A stretch of 64,000 nucleotides of DNA from assembly GCA_910589415.1 (NCBI GenBank), contig OU342635.1:40388929-40452928 (forward strand), written 5' to 3'. This document shows, one piece after another, positions 10,315-21,571 of this stretch (the stretch's first letter is position 1; each line of letters begins with the position of its first letter). The stretch comes from Malachius bipustulatus. Its lineage: Eukaryota > Arthropoda > Insecta > Coleoptera > Melyridae. A program made the translations under genes and the position numbers. The notes beneath the pieces were generated by a model. That model had not been told where the DNA came from. It saw nothing but the letters and a program-made list of their open reading frames with translations, and did no database searches.

Positions 10315-12537
10315 AAAATTCTTTAACACAACTACGTATAATGAGCTGTTCTCTTATTTACACACACACACATAGACACCACAACAACAATGCTCTTTCA
10401 CTTCACTCTGTTCTATGTCTTCCTTCAATCTTCTACTTCCAATTATTAACAACTGACTGCTAGAGTACCAACAGTTTTTATTATATACCCGTTGGCCGTG
10501 GAGTCTAGAAATGTCTAATAGTTTCATGCAATCTCGAACCTGTGTAGAACGCAGAACCATTCTGGTATTTAGTGGAAAGTGTGTTATTGTGGTCTGGCAA
10601 TATGTCATGCCTGTCATGTCACTAGAAATGTCGTGACGTTGCTGTTATCATAAGAATTATTGTAGTAGAAGGTAAACATAAACACGAAAACAAGTACGAA
10701 TAATTAAGAATCCAGAATAATTCGCGAGTGCTCCTTCATTATAATATGAAGTAGAAGGCTTTAAGATTATGTTTTTATGTTGACCAAATTGAAAAATCCC
10801 TAGATGCTTGCAAGCTTGTCTGATAATAATTATTAAAAAGTGTAATAGGTGACTGAAAATCGTTTTTCTAAACTTTTAATTTTTTTAGTTAGCTTTATAA
10901 TTAAAAGATTTCAATTTTTGCGCAAAAGTAAATTAAAAATCTGTCAGTAAATTACAGACTTTAAATTGCAATAAATTTTGAAAATATGGAGAATATATTT
11001 AACGATCTTTCATTTTTTATCGGTAATTAACTCTTCTAAGAGGGAGTAGAATTTACTTCCAGCAATATCAGACCCATATTTTGATAACAAGGGGCATTTT
11101 AAAATCAGTAATTATTAAGCAGATTGTTCATTTACGTTTGTGCAACCGGACCCATATGTTTCAAAATCCGAAGTCAAAAACACTTAAAGAAAAAGTAAGA
11201 AAAATCGCTCTGGCAACCATGTTTTGTTTATGGACATGCAACAAGAAATAGGCAAAAAATTGATCTAACCTAATTTCAATAAACGCATGACAGCGCTCGT
11301 ACGGGGTGATTTCTGTCTCCCTAATATGGCTACTTACTTTGCAAAAATAACAAGTGAACGCCTCAATAAGTAAAATTTTTACAAGACTAAAAAACTATAA
11401 ACCAAATTTCAATTCACAGATTGAATATTATGTTAACTAAATACTAAATACAACATAAATTAATATTAGTAGGCTTAAAAACCAAATCAACCTTCACCAA
11501 CTTAAAACAAGTAAAAAAATAAAATGAAGACTTTTAACAATTACATATTCTCATTGCTATATCAACCGATTGTTTCTTATTTCTCATTTCAAAGAAAAAT
11601 TACGTCATATCACATTACAAAAAATATGTTGAAATAAAAATAAAAAAATGCTTCACATTCCATTTCATTCAACGAAAGCTCACCATAATGTGACAAAATA
11701 AATTATTTTTTGTCTGATAAATACCCCAAAAGACATAAACAATTAATCGCTATAAAGTTGTATTCAAAAGTGCCTAAATGGGGCTCTGACTACTCTTATT
11801 ATATCTTCCTCTAGTCTTTTCTAGTCTTTAGATGTATTAAATTCCTGTTTGCAACCCAAAAATGTACCAAAAATTGTTAATAACATACATTACAATAGTA
11901 AAATTAATATTCTAATACATGATAAAATAATAAAATTATCTACTTACTTACCTTCCCCCTTCTCTACTTACTTGGCTATTTGTTGTAAATCTGATCACAA
12001 ATGACAAATAACTTTCACAATTCGCACTTACGCTAGTAAGCATTAATCGGAAGGTTCTTCTAAAAAAAAAAGCGACAACAAAATTTGTTTGCTAGTCTTG
12101 AAAAATCAGGAATGGTTATGAGACATCGAGTATCAAACTAATAATGAAAATCAGATTCATTACTCTTAAAATAATAAAAATGTGTTACATAACTTCCTGA
12201 TTATTTTAATAAGTACCGCAGTACCGGGCACCAGCACTGGTATAGGTACAGGTAACATGTAACAGGAACAGCTGAATCGATTACACATTTACTTAATCAC
12301 TAATAATAATAATAATTGTAGGCATGTGATGTGCGAATTTTGAATTTTTCAAACTTAGCAGAACTTCAGTTTCAATTTTCCAGTAAAACTGTCCCTTGAA
12401 ATAATTTATTAATTAATTAACTCAATTAATTCATTAATTGAGCATGATAATTCAACTTAACCTGACCTTTGATTGAATATTTTCCACTTACAAGTTTCAG
12501 TCGATCTAATTGATAATATTTTTTATTTATTTATTTC
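10315..12537. other. Gene A intron, part 3
   Basis: AT-rich sequence with no supported gene. It includes simple repeats (AATAAT near 12301-12318) and a palindromic TTAATTAATT stretch near 12407-12440. Confidence 0.4.
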
Positions 12538-12753
12538 TTAACAATTAACCAGTGAATCCTTTAAGGTTTCCATAAATTTTATACAATACCTTAGTACCAT
12601 AAAACTGAGGAATAGACAGTACAGACTGAGGCCCAGCCCATTACGAACTGCTGCCAAATTTTCTAATTTAACAAATGGACAATCTCCCGAACATATCCAA
12701 CAAATATTGAATTCTGCTGGCTGCTCATTTACTTCATTGTTTGTAATTGTCAA
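12538..12753 (-). pseudogene. Possible decayed ZAD-type exon
   Basis: A minus-strand frame of 71 codons contains FNICWICSGDCPFVKLENL followed by GLGLSLYCLF. The C-X2-C near the start and the hydrophobic stretch ending in a single Cys recall ZAD first exons, such as QLCRTC..LLELCLSLK in gene A. No second C-X2-C exon is seen nearby and no donor fits well. It may be a decayed duplicate of gene A exon 1, or chance. Confidence 0.2.
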
Positions 12754-13033
12754 CTGTCATTCCTTCAACAAATGCGAAATGTCTAAAACATCAAATCTTC
12801 TTAGAGCAATTGATCTTCGTCTTAGTACAAGACTAACAATGGAACTAATGGAAGGAATAACTATTTGAACTGTCACCTGTCACGTTACTTTAGATGGATT
12901 CGATTCGAACTCGAACTGTTCAAAATTTCAAAGCTTCGCACACCCCTACTCCTACTAATAACTTCAATAACTAAATCAGATCAGCTATTCCCGTCATCTC
13001 AAATCCGATCGTCTACTAAACTAAAAAACTGAC

Positions 13034-13766
13034 CTTTTCCGCAGAACTCGCATATGTGCGGCTTCTCCCCGGTGTGCGTCTTCATGTGACGCATCAAATT
13101 TCCGGCCAAGCTGAACATGCTCGAACACATGTTGCACTTGTAGGGCTTCTCCTTGGTGTGAGAGCGCAGGTGCGCGTTCAGCTTGAACCTGGACGTCACT
13201 ATCTTGGAACAGATCTCGCACATGTACGACGAGCTCTCCTTCGAATGGTTCGCCTCCCGCTTGTGGCGCTGCATCTCCCCCCTGCTCGCAAACAGGTCGT
13301 CACAGCCGTTGCAACTGAAATACTCCTTCACTTGCTTGACGTCGTTCAGCGTGGTCTCCTCCTTGACAGTGTCGTCGTTGTCTTCGTTCTCGTCGTTTGA
13401 ATCGTTCCTTATTATCAACTTTTCTACCACTTCATCGTCCGAGTTCTCGGACATTTCCGTCTCATTTTTGAAGATCTGCTTGCCGTAGTTGTGATCCCAT
13501 TCCTTAGTGTCCTTGTTGAAGATGACGGTTGCAGTTTCGTCCAATCTGGAATCGCGGCAGCCGCTGTCTCCCTCTTCTTCCTCTCGCGTGTTCAAGTCAT
13601 ACTTGTCGTCGTTTGGGCTGTCGTCCGAATCGGCTGCCGATGAGGTTAGGATCAGTTTCAGCGTCGACTCGTTCAGGTGACACTGCTTTCGGAAATAATA
13701 GAATCTTTGGATTTCGTTTACGCAGTTGGCACAGATGTTTTTTGGTAACGGGTCACTTGGATCCAC
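13034..13766 (-). CDS. Gene A exon 2 (second half of ZAD, acidic linker, 3.5 C2H2 fingers)
   Basis: The acceptor TTTCAG ends at 13767 and the donor AAAAG|GTCAG is at 13033. The exon begins VDPSDPLPKNICANCV, which supplies the second Cys pair of the ZAD. Then comes a highly acidic linker (DSDDSPNDDK, EEEEGDSG, SDDEVVEK). The fingers are CNGCDDLFASRGEMQRH, CEICSKIVTSRFKLNAH and CNMCSSMFSLAGNLMRH. After TGEKPHI a fourth finger opens with CEFCGKG and is cut by the donor in phase 1. A finger split exactly here means the 3' exon decides its recognition helix. Four downstream exons start in matching phase with GF or GS followed by the rest of a finger. ZAD domains dimerise and the fingers bind DNA, from family knowledge. 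Confidence 0.85.
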
Positions 13767-14229
13767 CTGAAACAAACAATTTTATAAATGGATCAATCTG
13801 ATATTTGATGATTTTTTGAAATGTTTCCTTGCACTTCTCGAATGGCCCATTAGTTTGAGAGTGACCTTAATGAGGACGGTGATATCATGGTCCGCTTTGA
13901 ATATACGATCATTTCCACAAAAAAATTAACTACAAATAATGAAACTACGAAGAAAATGAAATGTAACAATGTAAAAGTTGTAGTGAAATGTGAGTGGCCC
14001 CGCAAACAATGAACTAGGGTTTTTCTGGACTATGACAGAGAGAACAACTAATAACACGTTATTCCAACAATCTTGATCAGCTGTAGAATTTCCATATGAA
14101 CACATTCTAGATTCGAGCGGGCCAGCATCTAGATAAACAAGAAGAGCAGATTTTCAATGTTCCTAACCTCAAAAGCCAAATAAATCCAAAAGTGTTATAT
14201 AAATTTACGAGTCAGTTTTTTTAATTTAC
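13767..14229. other. Gene A intron 1
   Basis: A 463-bp intron bounded by GTAAAT donor and TTTCAG acceptor (minus strand). Nothing else is recognised in it. Confidence 0.6.
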
Positions 14230-14478
14230 CTTCAAAGACAGGCATAATTCCAGCAAGAAGGACAGCTTCTCTCCGCTGCTTATGGTCGACGTGTCTATTG
14301 GAATTAAGTCGAGCTTGCACAGGCAGGTTCTGCATAGTTGTTCGATTGATTTCGGGTTGATTTCAATGATTTGGGTATCTTCATTTTCCATTTCCTCATC
14401 TTCCATTTCATTTGCAAGGATTTGCCCCGAAGACTCTTCTTGGGGGTAAGAAGGAATCACTACCACTGTGCTGTTCAT
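14230..14478 (-). CDS. Gene A exon 1 (start and first half of ZAD)
   Basis: The frame opens with ATG at 14478 (MNSTVVVIPSYPQEES) and ends with the donor AAG|GTAAAT in phase 0. A short acidic N-terminal region is followed by QLCRTCLCKLDLIPID and FLLELCLSLK, the first Cys pair and helical part of a ZAD. The second pair (ICANC) is in exon 2, a normal split for ZAD genes. Two copies of a TIR element lie just upstream (14546-15283 and 15948-16666), so the promoter must lie within or near them unless there is a further 5' exon. The start codon is the first in-frame ATG upstream of the ZAD. Confidence 0.8.
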
Positions 14479-14545
14479 TTCTGGAAATTTTCCATGATTA
14501 ATAAAAACTGGAGGTATTCTAATTTTCTTGCATGTCTTACTAATA

Positions 14546-15283
14546 GCGAATTCGAGTTACTGCACTTTTCTGCTCCGGGTGCGCACCGAGACGGAATTTC
14601 GTGTTCGATTTGTAGGACTCTGTTCCAGTGCTTTTCGTAATCGTATTCGAGTTAAAGTGAACTCTAGCGGTGCATATCGTAATTGTGTTCGAGTTACACT
14701 TGCTCTCTGGCAGTGCATTGGAAAATATGTTCGAGTCGTATAGCGAAACTGCCCCGGAGCAAAATAAACTGCACCGTCAAATTTGACGGTGCAACGGTGC
14801 ACTCCCATAAATTTAGAGGTTAAAAATAGCAGGAAAATTAACTACTGCTGATTCCTAGTAATTCCTTACACCAAAAATTTGTGGATGAGTACATTATTTA
14901 CGTATTGTATGAAGTACAAAACTGACTTATTACAATAATTAAAAGGGATAACGCCTTGTATTTCCACGACTCTGTTATAATAACAATAACATCATAACAA
15001 CAAATAACCGTCATAGGTATAGGGTATAGGATAGGGACAGGTATTTTTTTAGTAGAAGGCTATACGAAAATGCAGACTGGAGGGAGACTGGATTGCACAC
15101 TGCACTGCACCGGTGCATGGCGGTCTGGCTCTGGCTCTGGTTCTGGTCTGACCTGACACAGTTCGGTTCCATACAGAGTAGAAATGCGAAAGTTCTGCTC
15201 CGGACTGGAGCAGAATTCTGGGCAGAACATATTCAGAGACAGGTCGATCTCGCTCCGAGCAAGTGCAGCCAACTCGAATTCGC
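14546..15283. mobile_element. TIR element family M2, copy 1
   Basis: A 738-bp unit starts GCGAATTCGAGTT and ends AACTCGAATTCGC, with TA on both sides. Subterminal parts (ACTGCACTT / AAGTGCAG) extend the inverted repeat. It carries a 22-bp perfect palindrome, GCACCGTCAAATTTGACGGT plus GC, at 14771-14792, and a second small palindrome GCACCGGTGC near 15109. Short frames inside it are not genes. The second copy 0.7 kb away matches over its length with small indels. A TA duplication would fit a Tc1/mariner-type element, but the flanks of the second copy are less clear. Confidence 0.8.
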
Positions 15284-15947
15284 TATAAGTAAGCCCTACT
15301 TTAGTTAAGTCAGGATTTTACTTACCTACTACACCTACTCGAATTTTCAATTCACAAAATACCGCCACAACAGATCATCTCGTTTCTGATTCGTAAAGGA
15401 AAAAGGAATCCCGACTGTGGTCTGTTCTGTGGCTGACTTATATTCTTATTCTATAGAAATACACTCATAGAATTTCTCACAGATTAAATAATGAAATTGA
15501 AATAATGGGAATGGGATCTTGCATCTTGCTCAGTTTGAGAGAAAAAATATAATTTAATTTTATCGATTAATAACAGGAACAGGGAGTAGCTTGTTCTAGA
15601 GTTTGGCACAAGACATTCAAATTCAAGACAAGACTTTCACAATTAATAAATTTTATCATTACCATCATAGATCATTTAAACCTTCGCCATTGCTGATATT
15701 TTTTATATTATTTTATATTTATATTATTATTATTTAGTGTTGGGAGTATTCGAATACCAGAATCGAGATATTATTATAAACTACGTCTACGTTAAAAAAA
15801 TCGAAAAACAAAACTTTGAAAATTGGAAAAAACAAGATGCAGGATTTGACATTGACGCGAATTTGACTTTGCTAGCAACAACTGACAAGTATGTCGTGTT
15901 ACGCGATTCAATCAAAGTCAATTGCCAATCAACGGTCGATTGTTATG
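15284..15947. other. Spacer between two M2 copies
   Basis: AT-rich sequence with one weak plus-strand frame that runs into the next element. No gene is supported. Confidence 0.4.
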
Positions 15948-16666
15948 GCGAATTCGAGTTACTGCACTTTTCTGCTCCGGGTGCGCACCGAGACGGAATT
16001 TCGTGTTCGATTTGTAGGACTCTGTTTCAGTGCTTTTCGTAATCGTATTCGAGTTAAAGTGAACTCTAGCGGTGCATATCGTAATTGTGTTCGAGTTACA
16101 CTTGCTCTCTGGCAGTGCATAGGAAAATATGTTCGAGTCGTATGGCGGAACTGTCCCGGAGCAAGAAAAACTGCACCGTCAAATTTGACGGTGCACTCCC
16201 GTAAATTTAAAGGTTAGAAATAGCGGGAAAATTAACTTCTGATTCCTTTACTGATTCCTATATAGTAATTCCTTACATCAAAAATTTGTGGATAAGACCA
16301 TTTAATTTACGTATTGTATGAAGTACAACTTATTACAATAATTAAAAGGGATAACGCCTTGTAGTTCTACGACTTTGTTATAATAAGAATAACACCATAA
16401 CAAGAACAACAAACAACCGTGATAGGTAGAACTGGTAGAAGGCTATACGAAAATGCAGACTGGAGGGAGACTGGATTGCACACTGCACTGCACCGGTGCC
16501 TGGCGCTCTGGCTCTGGTTCTGGTTCTGGCCTGACCTGACACAGTTCGGTTCCATACAGAGTCGAAATGCGAAAATTCTGCTCCGAACTGGAGCAGAATT
16601 CTGGGCAGAACTGATTCAGAGACAGATCGATCTCGCTCCGAGCAAGTGCAGCCAACTCGAATTCGC
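15948..16666. mobile_element. TIR element family M2, copy 2
   Basis: A 719-bp copy in the same orientation as copy 1, with the same GCGAATTCGAGTT and AACTCGAATTCGC ends. It has the same 22-bp palindrome at 16173-16194. Scattered substitutions and short indels separate it from copy 1, so the two probably arose by separate insertions or an old duplication. Confidence 0.8.
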
Positions 16667-17002
16667 TATTAGAGTATAAAATATCAGGACAGGCAATACC
16701 GTCCTAAGTGATGCGACCGCCAGAAGGGGTTGTTACGTTTGGGTTTGGATTGGATAATGGCGGACCAATGACCATGCGGACACAACAACATAATCCTGTC
16801 ATACGGCATATGGATATGGCGTACTAATAAACAAATACCTTAAAATATTGTCATTGCAGTTGGTTAAAATAGGTGGTCAAGCTCCACTGATGAAAATTCC
16901 CGAATTTTTAATTTTTCCTCGTTTAGGTACAATACAAAGTACAACTACATACACGTAGTACAGAGTACAGATACGTTAAGAAAGGTATTAAGATTTGTAA
17001 GT
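16667..17002. other. Non-coding gap
   Basis: No gene or repeat structure recognised. Confidence 0.4.
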
Positions 17003-17233
17003 GTAACAGCCAATATTATAAAGGCTCATTAGGCTAACGGGCAGATTTCTGTGCTCGTTTTTGAAGCTTATATAGACGTCAAATGACTTTTATTAACATT
17101 TTTGTAATTTATTTCATGTCAAGAATAGATAAAGTAAAAAAAATCCACTTAGACTCGATACCTTCTTCAGAAGTGGCCACAGAAATCTTCCCGTTAACTT
17201 AATGAGCCTTTATAATACTCGCTGCGCTGTAAG
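17003..17233. mobile_element. MITE family M1, copy 2
   Basis: A 231-bp copy of the element at 10082-10314, in reverse orientation. Its ends are GTAACAGC and GCTGTAAG with inner TATAAAGGCTCATTAGGCTA and the reverse complement near 17178-17215. The middle contains GATACCTTCTTCAGAAGTGG, matching GAAGAAGGTATC in copy 1. Confidence 0.75.
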
Positions 17234-17490
17234 TATTCAAGGATTGTAAATTAGTCCCGTTTTCACCTAAACAGACCCTATTTCACTACAAAATTGAAAG
17301 CAGAGCTCTCAATTCTCATACATGAAGAATGTATTTACCAGAATATTTTGCCATTATATAAAATGGCCGCCACTTGAGGCAGAGGCACGACAGTACCTAA
17401 ACAGTACAGACCTCACTACCACTTGTCACTTTTATCATGAATGAAATAAAAAACAAACTTCACTTTTGACAGCTATGTAGGACACAACAT

Positions 17491-18295
17491 GGTCGTTTTT
17501 TACTGATGCAGCGTGTTTAACCAGCTGCGTTCTGGTTTTAAAGGTTGCATTTTTGTGATAAAACAATGACGTCACGAACTAAAACGCTTAAAGCAGTTTG
17601 ATTATGGTTTGAACCAATCTTCGAGACCGGTTAGTAGCGTTTTGAGGCGTTTTGAAGGGTTTGACAGCTCAGCATGGAGAGCTAACCCAAATATATTAAA
17701 GTTACTTTTGTTTACGAATTACCTATACGATATGTACATTCATTCCGTAGGCGACATAAAAATGATAACTCTCGTCAAGATCCTTATCTAATAGGTAGGC
17801 TTTTTAATAACTGTTATGTATTAATAGTAATTATTATAGCTCAAATATTATTATGCGGGATGGCGCCGATGGCGGTATATACAACAAAATCATGCCAATG
17901 AAAATGTTCTATAATATGAATGCGGAATGCTGTGTAAACGAACTAATCAACGGTGTTATAAGTACTTAAGTGTGGCTTTGAATCTAGAACATTGCAGAAT
18001 GTCCAGCGAGTACGCCAACCAAAGAAGCAATATCAGAATATTTCTTAAATTGAAATTGAAAAGGGGCATGTGGCATATCTCAACCTCCTCAGTCTTTGAC
18101 ATTTTTAATTTTATTGTTAGGCTTAGAACTTGGTTGGGTTCAGAATCTTTGAATTTGGAAACTTAGGTATAGATATGACATGACTGATGACAGCGGTTTG
18201 AAAATATTTATTTTCCTGAATATCAAACTAGTGACGTCATCCTTTAATACGCTTCAAACCAGTGGTTAAACTCGCTGCATCAGTAAAAAACGACC
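17491..18295. mobile_element. TIR element family M3
   Basis: An 805-bp segment begins GGTCGTTTTTTACTGATGCA with GCG, and ends with the reverse complement TGCATCAGTAAAAAACGACC. The inverted repeat continues through GTTTAACCA and related bases for over 30 bp. Flanks are ACAT and CATA, with no clear target duplication. Internal frames are short and not protein-like. It is a non-autonomous DNA transposon. Confidence 0.75.
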
Positions 18296-18304
18296 CATAT
18301 AAAA

Positions 18305-19261
18305 GGTGTTTTCTTAATTCTTATCCAAGGATCGTTATAGACGCCGTCAGTGTGACGTCACAGGGCGGAGCTAAGCGGTTCTGGTTCCATACAAACAAAC
18401 CCTTCACGTGGTCATTGTTGTCAGTTGTCGTGTGTTTTCCTGAAGTTTGACGGCCATTGACATCGAAGTGATTAGTGAAGCCATTACTGAAGTCATTAGT
18501 GATGCCAATGATGCCATTAGTGATGCCATTAGTGAATGAATACTGAATATTTTAGTTTAGTTAAAATTACGCAGTTCAGTTAGGTACTTATTTAGTTATA
18601 GTTTATAGTACGTCTGTCGGTATTTATTTATTGATTGGGTGGTTTGATTTGGGTGTTCCCGTAAAATTTCAAGTTTATCCTCAGTTTGTTTTACGAAGAA
18701 ATCAAAGAATTTTCCAAAGGCAAAAATGCTGTAGAATCTGGCCATGTTGAAAGAATGGAGTTCGAGGCGGAACTTAAAATAATTCGTGGAACAGTACCCG
18801 CCAGCATGAAAAACAAAACGTAATATATACCTAGCGTTGAGGTAAGAATATCCTGCTATGGGTTAATTGTTTTTTATTAATTTACAGATTGATTTGAAGG
18901 ATGATTATCTCATTGGGAAAAGTATAGTTGTTATCCTAAGGGTATAAAATGATTAAAATGCCGTCACACATTTGCAGCACTTTTGAATTTCTACTAATGA
19001 GAGACCTCATTAGAGCTTTTGATGTTTGACGAGACAACTTCCATCAGAACTGGCAAACATGTAAACGTCAAACCTGTAAACAACGTTTGTTTGTATGGAA
19101 CCCTGGCCGTTGGCCCCGCCCACTGACGTCATCACTGTCGGCGTCTATTCTATTGGGTTGCCAAGCAGAGTGCCACATAATGTAGAACTTATTTTTACTT
19201 TTATAATTTGGGCCATCAGGGATTGATTTCATCAGGTTTTACTGATGAATTTAAGAACACC
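18305..19261. mobile_element. TIR element family M4 with internal short tandem repeats
   Basis: Ends GGTGTTTTCTTAA and TTAAGAACACC form a short inverted repeat. Strong inner inverted arms are seen at about 18341-18408 and 19072-19151, including ATAGACGCCG, TGACGTCA, GGGCGG and GGTTCCATACAAACAAAC. Between them, around 18463-18540, a short unit of the type GCCATTAGTGAT is repeated several times. No coding frame is seen. It abuts element M3 with only nine bases between. Confidence 0.65.
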
Positions 19262-19547
19262 ACCTATGTAATAAATAATAAATAAGAAGTCTGAAATTTT
19301 GGGACATTGTTTGAAAAAACCGAGTCAAATTATGATTTGTAGTCAGTGGTGGCTGGTCATCATCATCTTGCCTTTAAGCACCTGTATTAATTAATCATAC
19401 ACCTGTCTAATAAAATTACTTCAATTATTTTGTCTTTAAAAAAAAACTTTATTAACAAAATATTAATCAAAAACACAACCAATTAACAAACTTTGATTAA
19501 ATTTATCTAATAATAATACAACATTATTAATCGCAAACCTCCTCACT
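19262..19547. other. 3' flank of gene B
   Basis: AT-rich 3' flank. The minus strand has AATAAA-type signals (TTTATT on plus, near 19448-19456) shortly after the gene B stop. Confidence 0.4.
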
Positions 19548-20077
19548 TTAAAAAATAACAGAACAATTATGGGCTTTCAAACTCCCACTATAAGAAAAAG
19601 ACCTCCTACACAATCTACAACGATAAGGTTTCTCGCCACTGTGCGTCCTGAGATGATAATCCAAGTGCGACTTTTGCCTGAACTGCTTCTCACATATATG
19701 ACAAGTGAAGGGCTTCAGGTTTCTATGAATCAGCTCGTGAAACTTCACACTCTTCCTAAAAGCAAACGTTTTACCACAGTAAGAGCACTCGAACGAACTA
19801 TCCCTGACATGAACTTTAATGTGAGACAGGAGATCGTTATGACTGCTGAAGGTCTTCCCACATTGCTGGCAGAGGAGAGTCCTTTCCTCATGTGCTAGCC
19901 CGTGACGAGTCAGGGAGTACTTACTGGAAAACTCCTTGTCGCATAACTCACAGCCGAATTTACCTGCGCTGTTGGAATTAACACTACTGGACAATTTTTC
20001 GTGAATTGTCTCATGATTCTTATAATCAGGGATCGTAGGATATTCCTGGCTGCTTGTTTTCATTTTCTTCACTGCAT
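19548..20077 (-). CDS. Gene B exon 4 (five C2H2 fingers, stop)
   Basis: The acceptor TATGTAG ends at 20078 and the stop is at 19548. The frame enters in phase 1 from exon 3, giving NEDAVKKMKTSSQEYP at the junction. Five fingers follow: CELCDKEFSSKYSLTRH, CQQCGKTFSSHNDLLSH, CSYCGKTFAFRKSVKFH, CHICEKQFRQKSHLDYH and CRLCRRSFSYSGSLKAH, the last ending H-N-C. The SGEKPYR linker is typical of DNA-binding arrays. Exons 1-4 sum to 1,179 bases, an exact number of codons, giving 392 residues. A nuclear transcription-regulator role is inferred from the family. Confidence 0.85.
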
Positions 20078-20326
20078 CTACATAATAACAAAATATTTAC
20101 TGGATTTGATGATGTAGTTTTTCTCATCGACAGGATCAAATAAAAATTTGTGATAAGTTTTTAAGCCAGTATTTTAGATGTTTATAGTTTTAGATTCCAT
20201 CAGAATCAGGAGAGTAGACTCAGGATGCAACAAGTTATTTATAAGTATCCACTATCCAGTTTTAAATGTCAAGATCGTTTGTAGTGTAGAGTAGACTACA
20301 GTTTATGTTTCATTCTTTTAACTCAC

Positions 20327-20401
20327 CTTCATTAAAATCTTTTCCGTTTCGGTTTACATACATCAATTCTTCACTAAGTGCATTTCTTTTCTTCATCACA
20401 A
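20327..20401 (-). CDS. Gene B exon 3 (linker)
   Basis: A 75-bp exon between acceptor TTTTTGCAG and donor GAAG|GTGAGT. Read in phase 1 from exon 2 it gives VMKKRNALSEELMYVNRNGK and DFNE, a linker without fingers. Phase is kept on both sides, which is the main support for this small exon. Confidence 0.75.
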
Positions 20402-20575
20402 CTGCAAAAACATAACATTGGTAAATGCTTCTATAAAATTTTGCACATATAATTATTAATGTGATCAGTTCATGGGTAGGTATTATGTACTTAAGTAAAT
20501 ATTTGATTAAATCACAGCAATAATACAACAATATATGTGCAAATCTTCTTTATAAAATTCAACAGAAACTCTTAC

Positions 20576-21026
20576 ATGGGTCATTATTTTTATAAGAGTG
20601 ATTCTCTTGATAATGTACAAGGAATTCACAATATTTCGTGAAACTGTCTCCACAAAAATTACACTCAAACGGTTTATTAATAAAATCGATATTCGCATCA
20701 TTATCGGATTCATTTTTCAAATTTAGAATAATAATGTTATCTTCATTTGAAAAAGACTGTTCTGAAACGGGGAAGATATTTTGATGAGTGTCACTGGATT
20801 GTATGTGCCATATACGACCGTCATCGTCTATTTCGATTTCTGAACAAAAATCGGCTTCATATTTCTCATTCTTATTTAAGCCTCCTATTATTTCTACTAG
20901 GCTTGAGTTAATTTCTTCATACATGTTTTGTTGGAGTTTGTGACTTCTTATTTTAAATTTATGTATGCCAAGCAAAGTGTTTAGGCAGCTTTCGCAAATA
21001 CCTTTAGGCAGAGAATCATTTTTCAC
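20576..21026 (-). CDS. Gene B exon 2 (second half of ZAD, linker, one finger)
   Basis: The acceptor TTTTTTAG ends at 21027 and the donor CCAT|GTAAGA is at 20575. The exon begins VKNDSLPKGICESCLNTL, the second Cys pair of the ZAD and its closing helix. An acidic linker follows (EIEIDDDGRIW, NESDNDANID), then one finger, CNFCGDSFTKYCEFLVH. It joins exon 1 in phase 0 and exon 3 in phase 1. Confidence 0.85.
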
Positions 21027-21075
21027 CTAAAAAAGTACTTTAAAAAAAGTTTTTTCATTCGGGACAGTCACTTAC

Positions 21076-21198
21076 ATGGATACCGGTACAAGTCTCCAGT
21101 ATATCAGAGAGAAGTTTTTTGTTATAATTTACATGCAACATATTTCCAAATTGTCCATTTTTCATGCAACACCTGCAATTTTCTTTACTTATATTCAT
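21076..21198 (-). CDS. Gene B exon 1 (start and first half of ZAD)
   Basis: The ATG is at 21198 and the donor ATCCAT|GTAAGT at 21075. The 41 codons read MNISKENCRCCMKNGQFGNM, then LLSDILETCTGIH. CRCC supplies the first Cys pair of the ZAD. The open frame is too short to appear in an ordinary ORF search but fits the family pattern exactly. It joins exon 2 in phase 0 to give CTGIHVKNDSLPKGIC. Confidence 0.8.
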
Positions 21199-21571
21199 TT
21201 TTTAAGTTTATAAGCTTGTTTTACTGCATAAAAGAGATCTCAACAACACAACATGTCAAAATAGAAGACTATTTCATATAAATGTCAAAATTTTCTAGTA
21301 ATGACATTAATGACAATCAAATGTACCATAATGTTGCCTTATATTTTCTCCTTTTAGCCTATTGTATGATCATTTTTTACCCTATTATAACTGTGAAAAA
21401 TTATAACAATAATTAATTATTATTTTATCTCATTTTTTGGTTCATAACAGATACAAACATGACAATGCTGGTTGGTGTTGCTTTTTTATTTTTCTTATTC
21501 TTTTATTATCTTTATTATTACTAATTCTTTATTTTTTGTAGAGACAATGGTTTGAACATACATAGAGCAAT
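21199..21571. other. Upstream region of gene B
   Basis: AT-rich, presumably containing the gene B promoter. No motif is strong enough to name. Confidence 0.35.

Noticed and set aside
12538..12753. A second alternative first exon of gene A
   Set aside because: The Cys pair is suggestive, but no donor in the right phase and no start context; listed only as a weak pseudogene.
14528..16217. Similar short frames reading ELLHFSAPGAHRDG in two places
   Set aside because: They lie inside the two M2 transposon copies, with no domain and no consistent start; the similarity is due to the repeat.
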